DNA from: Solirubrobacter deserti
GTDB lineage: Bacteria > Actinomycetota > Thermoleophilia > Solirubrobacterales > Solirubrobacteraceae
Direction: 5' to 3'
Assembly (NCBI RefSeq): GCF_003344625.1
Contig: NZ_QPKJ02000001.1
Coordinates: 558,001-622,000 of the forward strand
DNA length: 64,000 nt
This document shows, piece by piece, positions 17,620-27,527 of this stretch. Every line of letters starts with the position of its first letter. The first letter of the stretch is position 1. The notes beneath the pieces are model-generated. The model worked only from the letters and a program-made list of their open reading frames with translations. It was not told where the DNA came from and made no database searches. The position numbers and the translations under genes were made by a program.

Positions 17620-17928
17620 CTCGAGGCCGCGCGGCACCAGCAGCGCGGTGATCGGGCCGATCGTCAGCCGCTCGGTCGTGCCGGGCGGCAGATCGCCGCG
17701 CGCCGTGCGGTCGTTGCGCGGCGGGACCGGGAGCCCGAACAGCTTGTGCCCGTGCTCGGCGGCGTACAGGCGCAGCGCGCGGCCGGCGTCCGGGCGCGAC
17801 AGGCGCCAGCCCGCGGCCAGCAGGTTCGCGCCGTGCCAGAGCTCCCAACGCCAGCGCTTGAACGGGAACCGGCCGGGCGGCAGCGCGTAGAGGCTGTAGG
17901 CGAACTCGAGGCCTTGAACGGTCGGCAC
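17608..17928 (-). CDS. Hypothetical protein
   Basis: It encodes about 106 residues from GTG 17928; the frame stays open up to 18057, and ATG 18000 is another candidate start. It is rich in aromatic and basic residues (FPFKRWRWELWHGANLL) and ends with TIGPITALLVPRGLELVT. There is no signal peptide, membrane helix or known motif. I do not recognise it. Coding is supported mainly by the frame being open with GC-rich third positions and the convergent arrangement. Confidence 0.5.
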   Translation of the reverse strand: MPTVQGLEFAYSLYALPPGRFPFKRWRWELWHGANLLAAGWRLSRPDAGRALRLYAAEHGHKLFGLPVPPRNDRTARGDLPPGTTERLTIGPITALLVPRGLELVT

Positions 17929-17953
17929 GTTGGGCGACAACGCTAGCGGGCAA

Positions 17954-17966
17954 CCTTGCGGCAAGG
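17954..17966. repeat. Short inverted repeat
   Basis: CCTTGC-G-GCAAGG is a perfect six-base-arm palindrome lying 33 bases upstream of the small ORF at 17999. It could be an operator, but nothing else supports that. Confidence 0.3.
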
Positions 17967-17998
17967 AAGTGGCAACGTCGGTCCGTGACAGTGGCGGC

Positions 17999-18091
17999 AT
18001 GAACTTCGTCAAGACCGCCCAGCTCATCGCGTTCGCCGCCGTCGCCGTGTCCAGCATCGCGCTGGGCGCCGCCGCCGAGCGCCGCCACTAA
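17999..18091 (+). CDS. Putative small membrane/secreted peptide (30 aa)
   Basis: The ATG-to-TAA frame of 30 codons reads MNFVKTAQLIAFAAVAVSSI and then LGAAAERRH: a positively charged start, a hydrophobic helix and a basic end. Every codon after the start ends in G or C, as in real genes of this genome. It lies in the gap before the DsbA-like gene, 21 bases upstream of its ATG, and could be cotranscribed with it. No good ribosome-binding site is visible. It is antisense to the possible extended start of the previous gene. Confidence 0.4.
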   Translation: MNFVKTAQLIAFAAVAVSSIALGAAAERRH

Positions 18092-18112
18092 CGTTTCGTA
18101 AGATCGCAGCCC

Positions 18113-18943
18113 ATGGCTGCGGTCCAGATCACTGAATACACCGATCCCGGTTGCCCCTTCGCCTTCTCCGCCGAACCGATCCGGTGGCGGCTCAAGTGGC
18201 TCTACGGCGACCAGCTGGAGTGGCACCTACGGATGGTGGTGCTGACCGAATCGGTGGAGGACTACGCGGCGAAGGGACTCACCGCGGAGATCCTGGCCGG
18301 CGGGAACGACCGGCTGGCGCGTGAGCACGGAATGCCGATGGACACGCGGGTCAAGCCGCGCCTGTGGGCGACGGCACCCGCGTGCCGCGCCGTCGTCGCC
18401 GCCCGGGAGCACGCCCCCGAGCTCGAATGGCCGCTGCTGCGCCGGTTGCGCGTGCGGCACTTCGCAGGCCAGATGCTGGACGAGCACGCCACGATCGCCG
18501 ACGCCGCCGTCGACGTCGGCCTCGATCCGGTGCAGCTGGCCGGCTGGATCGAGACCACCTCGTTCGAGGCGGACAAGGCCGCGGCGCGCAACCCGACGCC
18601 CGCCGCGCTCGCCCAGGCGCACAAGCTCGCCCAGTGGGAGGGCGGCATGCGCTACACGTGCCCGTCCTACGAGCTGAGCGGGCCGGGCGGGGCGCTGTCG
18701 GTGCCGGGCTTCCAGCCGTGGGCGGCCTACGAGGTCGCGCTGGCGAACGTCGCGCCGGACCTGCTGCGCCGCGAAGCCGCCACGGACGTGGCCGAGGTGC
18801 TGCGCTGGGCGGGCACGCCGCTGGCGACCAAGGAGGTCGCCGTCGTGATGGACACGGACGTCCTCAGCGCGCGTGAGGCGCTGGGCCGCATCGCCGTCGA
18901 GCACCACGTGGGCGCCGACGGCTTCTGGACCCTCACGGACTGA
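18113..18943 (+). CDS. DsbA-like (FrnE-type) thioredoxin-fold protein
   Basis: The 276-residue cytoplasmic protein begins VQITEYTDPGCPFAFSAEPI, where the active-site position has a single Cys (CPFA, not CPxC). An all-helical insert follows, then the closing thioredoxin strands (GALSVPGFQPWAAYEVAL). The family includes FrnE and 2-hydroxychromene-2-carboxylate isomerase-like proteins. Without the second Cys it may act as a glutathione or mycothiol S-transferase-like isomerase rather than a dithiol oxidase. The end overlaps the convergent IclR gene by 11 bases. Confidence 0.8.
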   Translation: MAAVQITEYTDPGCPFAFSAEPIRWRLKWLYGDQLEWHLRMVVLTESVEDYAAKGLTAEILAGGNDRLAREHGMPMDTRVKPRLWATAPACRAVVAAREHAPELEWPLLRRLRVRHFAGQMLDEHATIADAAVDVGLDPVQLAGWIETTSFEADKAAARNPTPAALAQAHKLAQWEGGMRYTCPSYELSGPGGALSVPGFQPWAAYEVALANVAPDLLRREAATDVAEVLRWAGTPLATKEVAVVMDTDVLSAREALGRIAVEHHVGADGFWTLTD

Positions 18944-19685
18944 CGCCCCGGATGCGGGCGGCGATCTGCTTCGCCGCCCGCATCGTGTGCTGCGCGAGGT
19001 CCTGCTTGTCGGCGTCGGCGGGAAACGTGACCGCGACGGCGGCGATCGGCTGGCGCGCGTGGTCCAGGACGGCGGTCGCGACACTGGCCAAGCCGGGCGT
19101 GACGTAGCCGTCCTCCTCGGCGTAGCCGCGCTCGCGGGCGGTTGTGAGGGTCGCGCGGAGCTGCTTGAGCGAGGCCGGGCCCGCGTTGTTGCGGCGGGTG
19201 AGGGCGCTGCGGTCGGGGAACAGCGCCTGCAGCTGCGGCTGGGGGAGTGCGGCGAGCATGGCCAGGCCGGAAGCGGTGAGGTGCGCGGGGAGACGGACGC
19301 CGACGTCGGTGACGAGGTCCGGCCGGTCGGGCGCGCGTTCCTCGATCACGTAGAGGACATCGCGGCCGTGGAGGACGGCGAGGTGCGCGTTGTGGGTCGT
19401 GGCGCTGGTGAGCCGTGTCAGGACGGTCTGGGCGATCCATCGGAGCGGCTCCTGTTTGAGGTAGGCGGAGCCGATCTCGTGGGCGGCGACGCCGAGGCCG
19501 TACCGGCGCTGCTCGGGGAGGTGGACGACGAAGCCCTCGTCGGCGAGGACCTTGAGGAGGTGGTAGGTGCTCGATCGCGGGAGCCCCAGTGCCGTGGCGA
19601 TCGTCGCGGCGGGAAGCGGTTGGGCGTGGCGAGCCAGCAGGCGGAGGACCTTCAGCGCGTGGCTGGCTGCCGGGGCGTTGGCCAT
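18933..19685 (-). CDS. IclR-family regulator, likely controls the hut operon
   Basis: The 250-residue protein has an N-terminal winged helix (ALKVLRLLARHAQPLPAATIATALGLPRSSTYHLLKVLADEGFV) and a C-terminal IclR effector-binding domain (VRLPAHLTASGLAMLAALP, GYAEEDGYVTPGLASVATAVLD). It is read away from hutH. The intergenic region carries two copies of the GTCTCA-N4-TGAGAC palindrome, one 12 bases before its own start, so it probably represses both itself and hutHUFI. Histidine or urocanate would be the likely inducer. Known hut systems often use HutC (GntR family), so an IclR regulator here is unusual. Confidence 0.85.
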   Translation of the reverse strand: MANAPAASHALKVLRLLARHAQPLPAATIATALGLPRSSTYHLLKVLADEGFVVHLPEQRRYGLGVAAHEIGSAYLKQEPLRWIAQTVLTRLTSATTHNAHLAVLHGRDVLYVIEERAPDRPDLVTDVGVRLPAHLTASGLAMLAALPQPQLQALFPDRSALTRRNNAGPASLKQLRATLTTARERGYAEEDGYVTPGLASVATAVLDHARQPIAAVAVTFPADADKQDLAQHTMRAAKQIAARIRGVSP

Positions 19686-19696
19686 CTTGCGCCATC

Positions 19697-19712
19697 GTCT
19701 CAGGTATGAGAC
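19697..19712. promoter_or_regulatory. Operator 1, probable IclR-type regulator site
   Basis: GTCTCAGGTATGAGAC is a perfect palindrome around four central bases. It lies 12 bases upstream of the regulator's ATG and shares its six-base arms with operator 2. Confidence 0.7.
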
Positions 19713-19740
19713 ATGGCGATGTCACCCCGCCTCGGTGCCG

Positions 19741-19758
19741 CGTCTCAGATCTGAGACG
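19741..19758. promoter_or_regulatory. Operator 2, probable IclR-type regulator site
   Basis: CGTCTCAGATCTGAGACG is a perfect 18-base palindrome containing the same GTCTCA-N4-TGAGAC core as operator 1. Its centre is 45 bases away, and it lies upstream of hutH. A TACGAG hexamer just downstream (19761) may be part of the hut promoter. Confidence 0.72.
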
Positions 19759-19811
19759 GTACGAGTTGCAATCCGTGGCGAAAGGCCCGGGCCGCTGGTC
19801 CAATCGAGCGC

Positions 19812-21326
19812 GTGTTCAAGCCGCCCCCGATCATCATCGGCGTCGGAGCCCCCACGATCGCGGACGTCGTCGCGGTCGCCAGGCACAACGCGCCGGTCCA
19901 ATTGAGTGCCGAGGCGATCGAGGCGATCACCGCGGCGCGGCAGATCGTCGAGGCGCTGGCCGCGGACACCACGCCGCACTACGGCGTCTCGACCGGCTTC
20001 GGCGCGCTCGCCACGCGGCACATCCCGCAGGACCGCCGCGTCCAGCTGCAGCGCAGCCTGATCCGCAGCCACGCGGCGGGCTCCGGCGCCGAAGTGGAAC
20101 GTGAGGTCGTCCGCGCGCTGCTGTTCCTGCGCGCCTCCACGCTCGCCACGGGCCGCACCGGTGTGCGCCCCGAGACCGCCCTCGCCTACGCGCGTCTGCT
20201 CACCGACAATCTCACGCCGATCGTCCACGCGCACGGCTCGCTCGGCTGCTCCGGCGACCTCGCGCCGCTCGCCCATTGCGCGCTGGCGCTGATCGGCGAG
20301 GGCCCGGTCCGTGACGCGAACGGCACCCTGACCACCGTACCGGACCCGATCACGCTGCACGAGAAGGAAGGGCTCGCGCTGATCAACGGCACGGACGGGA
20401 TGTTGGGCATGCTCGTGCTGGCGATCGACGACCTGCGCACGCTGCTCCCGACCGCGGACATCACGGCCGCGATGAGCGTCGAAGGGCTGCTGGGCACGGA
20501 CCGCGTCTTCGCGCGGGACCTGCACGCGCTGCGCCCCCAGCACGGCCAGCAGCAGTCGGCGGCCAACCTGCGCGCACTGCTCGCAGGCAGCGCGATCGTC
20601 GCCAGCCACCGCGGCCCCGAGGACACGCGCGTGCAGGACGCGTACAGCCTCCGGTGCGCGCCGCAGGTCGCCGGCGCCGCCCGCGACACGCTCGCGCACG
20701 CCACGCAAGTGGCCGAGCGAGAGCTGGCGTCCGCGATCGACAACCCGGTGATCACGCCGGACGGCCGCGTCGAGTCCAACGGCAACTTCCACGGCGCGCC
20801 GGTCGGCTACGTGCTCGACTTCCTCGCGATCGCGGCGGCGGACGTCGCGAGCATGGCGGAGCGGCGGACGGATCGCTTCCTCGACGTGGCCCGCAACCAC
20901 GGGCTGCCGGCGTTCCTGGCGGACGACCCGGGCGTCGACAGCGGCTACATGATCGCCCAGTACACGCAGGCCGCGCTCGTGTCGGACATGAAGCGGCTCG
21001 CCGTCCCGGCCTCCGTGGACTCGATCCCCAGCAGCGCGATGCAGGAGGACCACGTCTCGATGGGCTGGTCGGCCGCGCGCAAGCTGCGCACGGCCGTCGA
21101 CGCGCTGGCGCAGGTGCTCGCGATCGAGCTCCTGACCGCCGCGCGCGGCATCCAGTTGCGGGCGCCGCTGGCCCCGTCGCCCGCGACGCACGCCGTGATC
21201 GACGCGCTCGGCACCGCACCGGGCCCCGACCGCTTCCTCGCCCCCGAGATCGCGGCCGCGACCGACTTCGTCAAATCGGGCCGCGCCCGCAGCGCCGCCG
21301 AAGCCATCACCGGAGCACTCGCATGA
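19812..21326 (+). CDS. hutH: Histidine ammonia-lyase
   Basis: The first step of histidine degradation is conversion of L-histidine to trans-urocanate and ammonia. The 504-residue protein has [15 protein letters not shown] (active-site Tyr) and the MIO-forming loop in [14 protein letters not shown] around residue 145. The usual Ala-Ser-Gly is Cys-Ser-Gly here. [26 protein letters not shown] and ESNGNFHG further support the call. The GTG start follows the regulator-hut intergenic region. hutU overlaps its stop by four bases. Confidence 0.96.
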   Translation: MFKPPPIIIGVGAPTIADVVAVARHNAPVQLSAEAIEAITAARQIVEALAADTTPHYGVSTGFGALATRHIPQDRRVQLQRSLIRSHAAGSGAEVEREVVRALLFLRASTLATGRTGVRPETALAYARLLTDNLTPIVHAHGSLGCSGDLAPLAHCALALIGEGPVRDANGTLTTVPDPITLHEKEGLALINGTDGMLGMLVLAIDDLRTLLPTADITAAMSVEGLLGTDRVFARDLHALRPQHGQQQSAANLRALLAGSAIVASHRGPEDTRVQDAYSLRCAPQVAGAARDTLAHATQVAERELASAIDNPVITPDGRVESNGNFHGAPVGYVLDFLAIAAADVASMAERRTDRFLDVARNHGLPAFLADDPGVDSGYMIAQYTQAALVSDMKRLAVPASVDSIPSSAMQEDHVSMGWSAARKLRTAVDALAQVLAIELLTAARGIQLRAPLAPSPATHAVIDALGTAPGPDRFLAPEIAAATDFVKSGRARSAAEAITGALA

Positions 21327-22924
21327 AGACGTCCGTCCGCGCCGCTCGCGGCACCGAGCTGGCCTGCCGCAGCTGGCCGCAGGAAGCCGCCCTGCGCATG
21401 CTGCACAACAACCTCGACCCCGACGTGGCCGAGCACCCCGAGGAGCTCGTCGTGTACGGCGGGACGGGCAAGGCCGCGCGCGACTGGAACAGCGTCCACG
21501 CCATCTCCCGCACGCTGCAGACGCTCGCCGACGATGAGACGCTGCTGGTCCAGTCCGGCAAGCCGGTCGGTGTCCTGCAGACCCACGAGTGGGCGCCGCG
21601 CGTGCTGATCGCCAACTCGAACCTCGTCGGCGAGTGGGCGACGTGGGACGAGTTCCGCCGGCTGGAGGCGCTCGGGCTGACGATGTACGGCCAGATGACC
21701 GCGGGCTCGTGGATCTACATCGGTACCCAGGGCATCCTGCAGGGCACCTACGAGACGTTCGCGGCGGTCGCGAACAAGCGCTTCGGCGGCTCGCTCGACG
21801 GCACCATCACGCTGACCGGCGGGCTCGGCGGGATGGGCGGCGCGCAGCCGCTCGCGGTCACGATGGCGGGAGGCGTGGCGATCTGCGTCGAGGTCGATCC
21901 CTCGCGCATCCGGCGCCGCCTCCAGACGGGCTATCTCGATGTCGAAGCCGACTCCGTCGACCACGCGCTCCAGCTCGCGACGGGCGCGGAAGGCCCGCTG
22001 AGCATCGGCCTGCTCGGCAACTGCGCCGACGTCTTCCCGGAGCTGCTGCGTCGCGGCGCCCCGATCGACATCGTGACCGACCAGACGAGCGCCCATGACC
22101 CGCTCGCCTACGTGCCGTCCGGCGCCGCGCCCGGCGACGAGTGGTCGGTCGAGCGCGCCCGCGAGTCGATGGCCCGCCATGTCGAGGCGATGGTCGGCTT
22201 CCAGGACGCCGGCGCCGAGGTGTTCGACTACGGCAACTCCCTGCGCGCCGAGGCCGCGTTGGCCGGCTACGAGCGCGCCTTCGACTTCCCCGGCTTCGTC
22301 CCGGCCTACATCCGCCCGCTGTTTTGCGAGGGCAAGGGCCCGTTCCGGTGGGCCGCACTCTCCGGCGACTCCGCCGACATCGCCGCCACCGACAAAGCCG
22401 TCCTCGACCTGTTTCCCGAGCACGAGACGCTCACCCGCTGGATGCGGATGGCCGCCGAGAAGGTCCAGTTCCAGGGCCTGCCGGCGCGGATCTGCTGGCT
22501 CGGCGCGGGCGAGCGGGACCGCGCGGGCCTGAAGTTCAACGAGCTCGTGGAGAGCGGCGAGGTGGCGGCGCCGATCGTGATCGGCCGCGACCACCTCGAC
22601 TGCGGCAGCGTGGCGAGCCCGTACCGCGAGACCGAGGGCATGCTCGACGGCAGCGACGCGATCGCCGACTGGCCGCTGCTGAACGCGATGGTCAACGTCG
22701 CCAGCGGCGCGTCCTGGGTGTCGCTGCACCACGGCGGCGGGGTCGGCATCGGGCGCTCGCTGCACGCCGGACAGGTGAGCGTCGCCGACGGGACCGAGCT
22801 GGCGGCGCAGAAGCTCGAACGCGTGCTCACGAACGACCCCGCGACGGGCGTGATCCGGCACGTGGACGCGGGCTACGAGCGCGCGGAGGAGGTCGCGGCG
22901 GAGCGCGGCATCCGGGTGCCGTGA
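21323..22924 (+). CDS. hutU: Urocanate hydratase
   Basis: The 533-residue enzyme converts urocanate to imidazolonepropionate with bound NAD. Its signatures are [71 protein letters not shown], the NAD loop [24 protein letters not shown], and [23 protein letters not shown]. The ATG overlaps hutH's TGA (ATGA). The following hutF start overlaps its stop (GTGA). Confidence 0.96.
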   Translation: MKTSVRAARGTELACRSWPQEAALRMLHNNLDPDVAEHPEELVVYGGTGKAARDWNSVHAISRTLQTLADDETLLVQSGKPVGVLQTHEWAPRVLIANSNLVGEWATWDEFRRLEALGLTMYGQMTAGSWIYIGTQGILQGTYETFAAVANKRFGGSLDGTITLTGGLGGMGGAQPLAVTMAGGVAICVEVDPSRIRRRLQTGYLDVEADSVDHALQLATGAEGPLSIGLLGNCADVFPELLRRGAPIDIVTDQTSAHDPLAYVPSGAAPGDEWSVERARESMARHVEAMVGFQDAGAEVFDYGNSLRAEAALAGYERAFDFPGFVPAYIRPLFCEGKGPFRWAALSGDSADIAATDKAVLDLFPEHETLTRWMRMAAEKVQFQGLPARICWLGAGERDRAGLKFNELVESGEVAAPIVIGRDHLDCGSVASPYRETEGMLDGSDAIADWPLLNAMVNVASGASWVSLHHGGGVGIGRSLHAGQVSVADGTELAAQKLERVLTNDPATGVIRHVDAGYERAEEVAAERGIRVP

Positions 22925-24060
22925 TCTATTTCGCCGACTACGCCTGGCTGGGCGGCGACACCGTGGTCGCGAACGTCGCGATCGAGGTCGACCACGGCCG
23001 GATCGTGACGGTGCGCGAAGGCGCCGAGCGCGAGGGCGAGCACCTGCGCGGCGTGACGCTGCCCGGCCTCGCGAACGCCCACTCGCACGCGTTCCAACGG
23101 GCGCTGCGGGGCCGGACCCAGCGCGGCGGCGGCAGCTTCTGGACCTGGCGCGAGGACATGTACGCGCTCGCGCGCACGATGACGCCGGACCGCTGCTTCG
23201 AGCTCGCGAAAGGCGCGTACGCCGAGATGCGCCGGGCCGGGATCACGACCGTCGGCGAGTTCGACTACCTGCACTGCTCCGACGCGCTCGTCGCGGCGGC
23301 CCGCGAGGCCGGCATCCGGCTCACGCTGCTCGACGCGTGCTATCTCGCGGGCGGCTTCGGCGAGCCGCCGAACGAGACGCAGCAGCGCTTCAGCGACGGC
23401 GACGCGACGAAGTGGGCCGAACGGGTCGCGCAGATCGAAGGCAAGGTCGGCGCGGCGATCCACTCAGTCCGCGCCGTGCCGCCCGACCAGCTCGCCACCG
23501 TCGTCGAGTTCGCGCGCGGCCGGCCACTGCACTTCCACGTCTCCGAGCAGCGTGCCGAGAACGAGGCGTGCCTGGCCGCGACGGGCCGCACCCCCGTGCA
23601 GCTGCTCGCCGAGCACGGCGCGCTCGGCCCGGACTCGACCGCCGTCCACGCCACGCACACCGACGACGACCTGGGCGAGACCACGATCTGCATGTGCCCG
23701 ACGACCGAGCGCGACCTCGCCGACGGGATCGGGAACGCCGGTCCGCGGCTCGCGCTCGGCAGCGACAGCCACGCGATCATCGACCTGTTCGAGGAGGCGC
23801 GCGCCGTCGAGCTCAACCTGCGCCTGAAGACCGAGCGTCGCGGCCACTTCACGGCGCGCCAGCTCCTCGACGCCGCCACCAACCACGCCTGCCTCGGGTG
23901 GGCCGACGCCGGCCGCATCGCCCCCGGCTTTCGCGCCGACCTGATCACGCTCGACCTCACCTCGCCCCGGCTGGAGCTGGCCGAGCCGGACACGCTGCTC
24001 GAGTCGATCGTCTTCGCCGCGACCGCCGCGGACGTCTCCCACACGGTCGTCGGATGCTGA
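22921..24060 (+). CDS. hutF: Formimidoylglutamate deiminase
   Basis: The 379-residue amidohydrolase-superfamily enzyme releases ammonia from N-formimidoyl-L-glutamate to give N-formyl-L-glutamate. [21 protein letters not shown] (metal-binding HxH) near residue 55 is diagnostic of Hut[37 protein letters not shown] and [18 protein letters not shown] supply further ligands. The GTG start overlaps hutU's stop. HutF implies the five-step pathway with HutG, yet no hutG follows in this operon. Confidence 0.93.
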   Translation: MIYFADYAWLGGDTVVANVAIEVDHGRIVTVREGAEREGEHLRGVTLPGLANAHSHAFQRALRGRTQRGGGSFWTWREDMYALARTMTPDRCFELAKGAYAEMRRAGITTVGEFDYLHCSDALVAAAREAGIRLTLLDACYLAGGFGEPPNETQQRFSDGDATKWAERVAQIEGKVGAAIHSVRAVPPDQLATVVEFARGRPLHFHVSEQRAENEACLAATGRTPVQLLAEHGALGPDSTAVHATHTDDDLGETTICMCPTTERDLADGIGNAGPRLALGSDSHAIIDLFEEARAVELNLRLKTERRGHFTARQLLDAATNHACLGWADAGRIAPGFRADLITLDLTSPRLELAEPDTLLESIVFAATAADVSHTVVGC

Positions 24061-25184
24061 TCACGGGCATCGGCACGCTCGTCACCAACGACCCCGAGCT
24101 GGGCACGCTCCACGACGCCGCGATCGTCTTCGCCGGAGGCCGCGTCGCGTGGGTGGGGACCAAGCCGCCCGAGGCGGCCGGGGACACGCACCTCGACGCG
24201 GGCGGCCGCGCGCTGATCCCCGGGTTCGTCGACTCCCACGGCCACCTCGTGTTCGCGGGCGAGCGCGCGGAGGAGTTCGCCGCACGCATGGCGGGCCGGC
24301 CCTACACGGCGGGCGGGATCCGGACCACGGTCGCCGCGACCCGCGCGGCCAGCGACGCGCAGCTGAAGGCCAACCTCGACCGGCTGGTCGCGGAGGCGCT
24401 GCGCTCGGGCACGACCACCGTCGAGACCAAGTCCGGCTACGGGCTGACCTTGCCCGACGAGGAGCGGTCGCTCAAGGTCGCCGCGGGCCTCGAGCGCACG
24501 TTCCTCGGCGCGCACGTCGTCCCGCCCGAGCACGAGCCGGACACCTACACCGACCTCGTCAAGGGCGCGATGCTCGACGCCTGCGCACCGCACGCGACCT
24601 GGATCGACGTCTTCTGCGAGGACGGCGCGTTCGACGCCGACCAGACCCGCGCGATCCTCGCGGCGGGAATCGAGAAGGGCCTCACGCCGCGGGTGCACGC
24701 CAACCAGCTCCGTCACGGGCCGGGCGTGCAGATCGCGGTCGAGCTGCGCGCCGCCTCCGCGGACCACTGCACCCACCTCTCCGATGCCGACATCGACGCG
24801 CTCGCCAACTCCGACACCGTCGCGACGCTCCTGCCCGGCGCGGAGTTCTCCACCCGCGCGCCGTACCCGGACGCGCGGCGGCTCCTCGACGCGGGCGTGA
24901 AGGTCGCGCTCGCCGCCGACTGCAACCCCGGCTCGAGCTACACGACCAACCTGCCGTTCTGCATCGCGCTCGCCGTGCGCGAGATGCACATGACGCCGGA
25001 GGAGGCCGTCCGGGCCGCCACGCTGGGCGGCGCGCAGGCGCTCCGGCGTGACGACGTCGGCCACCTCGCCGCGGGCGCGCGCGCCGACGCCGTCCTGCTC
25101 GACGCGCCCTCGCCCGTTCATCTCGCCTACCGCCCGGGCGTGCCGCTGATCCACACCGTGTTCAAAGACGGCGGCGTGAGTTAG
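24054..25184 (+). CDS. hutI: Imidazolonepropionase
   Basis: The 376-residue amidohydrolase hydrolyses imidazolone-5-propionate to formimidoylglutamate, the step between HutU and HutF. It has [25 protein letters not shown] (metal HxH and substrate Arg), [38 protein letters not shown], and [19 protein letters not shown]. The ATG lies inside the end of hutF (ATGCTGA, seven-base overlap). The TAG stop at 25182 is directly followed, in the same frame, by the next regulator ORF. Confidence 0.95.
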   Translation: MLITGIGTLVTNDPELGTLHDAAIVFAGGRVAWVGTKPPEAAGDTHLDAGGRALIPGFVDSHGHLVFAGERAEEFAARMAGRPYTAGGIRTTVAATRAASDAQLKANLDRLVAEALRSGTTTVETKSGYGLTLPDEERSLKVAAGLERTFLGAHVVPPEHEPDTYTDLVKGAMLDACAPHATWIDVFCEDGAFDADQTRAILAAGIEKGLTPRVHANQLRHGPGVQIAVELRAASADHCTHLSDADIDALANSDTVATLLPGAEFSTRAPYPDARRLLDAGVKVALAADCNPGSSYTTNLPFCIALAVREMHMTPEEAVRAATLGGAQALRRDDVGHLAAGARADAVLLDAPSPVHLAYRPGVPLIHTVFKDGGVS

Positions 25185-25235
25185 TGTCGGCAGATCGTCG
25201 GACGCGAACCAGAGCTCAAGACGATCGAGGCCGCC

Positions 25236-27506
25236 GTGCGGGAGCTGCGGTCCACGGCGTTCCTCGCTCTGCACGGCGAGCCGGGGATCGGCAAGACGAC
25301 GCTGCTGCAGGCGCTCGCCGACCGTGCGCAGGCGGAGCGGGTCCGGGTCACGCACGACCTCGGCGACCTGCGCCCGCCGGTGGTCGCGATCGTCGACGAC
25401 GCGGACGATGAGGCCGCCGCGCTCGCCGCGCTGCTGCGCAAGCCGCCGGGCGGCGGCGTGCTGGTCGCGTTCGCCTACCGGCGGACGCCGCCGCCGCTTC
25501 TCGGCGCGCTCGAGTCCGCGGCGCGGCGCGGGTTGCTGACCGAGCTCCCGCTCGCGCCGCTCAGCCAGGGCGAGATGGCGGGCTTCCCGCCCGTCGCGCA
25601 ACGGTTGAGCGGCGGCAACCCGTTCTATCTGACCGAGCTGGCCCAGCATCCGCGCGGTGTCCCGCCCGCGATCGTCGCGTCCGTGCAGGCCGAGCTGAGC
25701 GCGCTGAGCGAAGCCGCCCGCGCGCTGGCGGAAGGCGTCGCGGTGGCGGGGGAGGACCTCGACCTCGCGCTCGCCGCGGGCGGTCTGGACGAGGACCTCG
25801 CGGCGCTCGACGAGGCGATCCACGCCGGGGTGCTGAAGGGCAGCGCGCGCCGGTACCGCTTCCGGCACCCGATCGCGCGGCTCGCGGCCTACGAGTGCAC
25901 GAGCCCCGGCCGGCGGCTGGCCGCGCACGCCCGCGCCGCCGACGCCCTCCGCGACGGACCGGCCAAGGACCGCGCGCACCACCTCGAGCGCTGCGCGAAG
26001 GCCGGGGACGACGAGGCGATCGCCGTGCTCGTCGAAGCCGCTCGGGAGGCGCCGCCGGAGGTCGCCGCGCGCTGGTACGCCACCGCCCAGCGCCTCAAGC
26101 GCGACCGTCGCCACTCGCTGCTCGTGCCGCTGGCGCACGCCCTTGCCGCCACGGGCCGGCTCGAGCAGGCGCGCGACGCGCTGCAGGAGGCGCTCGGCCT
26201 CGTGCCCGGCGACGAGCGCCTGATCGCCGCGCTCGCCACGTGCGAGCACCTGCTCGGCCGCCACGCCGCCGCGCACGCGCGGCTGTCCGCGCTGCCCGAG
26301 CACGACGTCGCCCAGCTCGTCGACGCGCTCTACCAGCCCGACTACGCGGCGCTGAAGTCCCGCGCGAAGCGCGCCGTCGCGCAGGACCCCGGCAACGCGT
26401 CCGCCTGGGCGTTGCTCGCGCTGGCCCACGGCACGCTGGGCGAGCTGACGACCGCCGAGGAGGCGCTCGACGAAGCCGTCGCGCTCGTCGACGCCACCCC
26501 CGACGAGCAGCTCACGGACGCCGCCTACTACCTCGGCTTCGCGGAGTACATGTGCGAACGCGACGCGGACGCCATCCGCCACTTCCGCCGCGCCAGCCAC
26601 GGGCAGTTCCGGTTGCCGATGCTCGTCGGGCTCGCGCACGCGCTCGAGCGCCAGGGCCGCCTGGGCGAGGCCCTGGCGGTGGCCGAGCGCGCTGTCGAAG
26701 GCGCCCGCCACGACCAGCTGCTGTCGTGGGCGCGCGCCGAGGAGGGCTACATCGCCGCGGTCATGGGCGAGCGCGAGCGCGCGAGCACCTCAGCTCTGGA
26801 GGCGTCGGCGCTCGCCACCCAGCTCGACCGCAGCTTCTTCACGGTCGCCACCCACGGTCTGGCCGCCGCGACGTTCCTGGAGGCGGGCGAGCCCGACCGC
26901 GCACTCGAGCAGGTCCGTCTCACCGGCACGGCCCTCGACCCGGGCCGCCACGCGCTCCTGCTGCTGGTCGCGGCCGGAGCGGAGGCCGCGCTCGGACGGC
27001 CGGAGATCGCCGCCCAGCGCCTCATGGAGGCCGCCGCGCTGGCCGAGCCGCTGCCGTTGCGCGTCCCCCGCGACCGCGTCCTGCTCGCCCGCGCCGCGAT
27101 GACCGGCGACCCCACGCTCGCCGACGCCGTCGTCGACTCCCCGTTCCCGCTGCACGCCGCCCAGGCCCACCTGATCCGCGGCATCGCGCTCGGCTCGGCG
27201 GCCGACCTCGTCGCCGCCCAGGCCGTCCCGGGCGCCCGCCGCCTGCACGACGAAGCCGCCCAGGCCCTGCGCCGCCTCGGGCAGAAGGCGCCGGGCCGCC
27301 AACGCCGCGCCGCCCCCGGCGAGCTCTCTGGCCGCGAGCGCGAGATCGCCACGCTCGTCGCCCAGGGCCGCAGCAACCGCGAGATCGCCGCGGAGCTGTT
27401 CCTGGCCGAGAAGACCGTCGAGGGTCACCTCACGAACATCTTCGCCAAGTGCGGCGTGAGCTCCCGTGCCGCGCTCGCGGCGCACATGGCCCGCGCGTAC
27501 GCGTGA
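25236..27506 (+). CDS. LAL-type LuxR regulator (ATPase + TPR + HTH)
   Basis: The 756-residue regulator (from GTG 25236) has a P-loop [13 protein letters not shown] near residue 15 and a Walker B-like [22 protein letters not shown], a long TPR-like helical middle and a C-terminal LuxR HTH ([40 protein letters not shown]) follow. Oddly, the family's usual N-terminal VGRExEL block is present upstream in the same frame (codons 25197-25214), but no ATG/GTG/TTG lies between it and hutI's stop. It may start at ATC 25194, or a one-base insertion may separate it from GTG 25184. It may respond to a nutrient signal linked to the hut operon. Confidence 0.85.
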   Translation: MRELRSTAFLALHGEPGIGKTTLLQALADRAQAERVRVTHDLGDLRPPVVAIVDDADDEAAALAALLRKPPGGGVLVAFAYRRTPPPLLGALESAARRGLLTELPLAPLSQGEMAGFPPVAQRLSGGNPFYLTELAQHPRGVPPAIVASVQAELSALSEAARALAEGVAVAGEDLDLALAAGGLDEDLAALDEAIHAGVLKGSARRYRFRHPIARLAAYECTSPGRRLAAHARAADALRDGPAKDRAHHLERCAKAGDDEAIAVLVEAAREAPPEVAARWYATAQRLKRDRRHSLLVPLAHALAATGRLEQARDALQEALGLVPGDERLIAALATCEHLLGRHAAAHARLSALPEHDVAQLVDALYQPDYAALKSRAKRAVAQDPGNASAWALLALAHGTLGELTTAEEALDEAVALVDATPDEQLTDAAYYLGFAEYMCERDADAIRHFRRASHGQFRLPMLVGLAHALERQGRLGEALAVAERAVEGARHDQLLSWARAEEGYIAAVMGERERASTSALEASALATQLDRSFFTVATHGLAAATFLEAGEPDRALEQVRLTGTALDPGRHALLLLVAAGAEAALGRPEIAAQRLMEAAALAEPLPLRVPRDRVLLARAAMTGDPTLADAVVDSPFPLHAAQAHLIRGIALGSAADLVAAQAVPGARRLHDEAAQALRRLGQKAPGRQRRAAPGELSGREREIATLVAQGRSNREIAAELFLAEKTVEGHLTNIFAKCGVSSRAALAAHMARAYA

Positions 27507-27527
27507 CCGGCGACCACGCCGCCTGTC

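Noticed and set aside
23340..26711. A 1123-residue antisense frame across hutF, hutI and the LAL gene
   Set aside because: It crosses three well-supported genes and has the low-complexity Arg/Ala/Gly composition of a reverse shadow.
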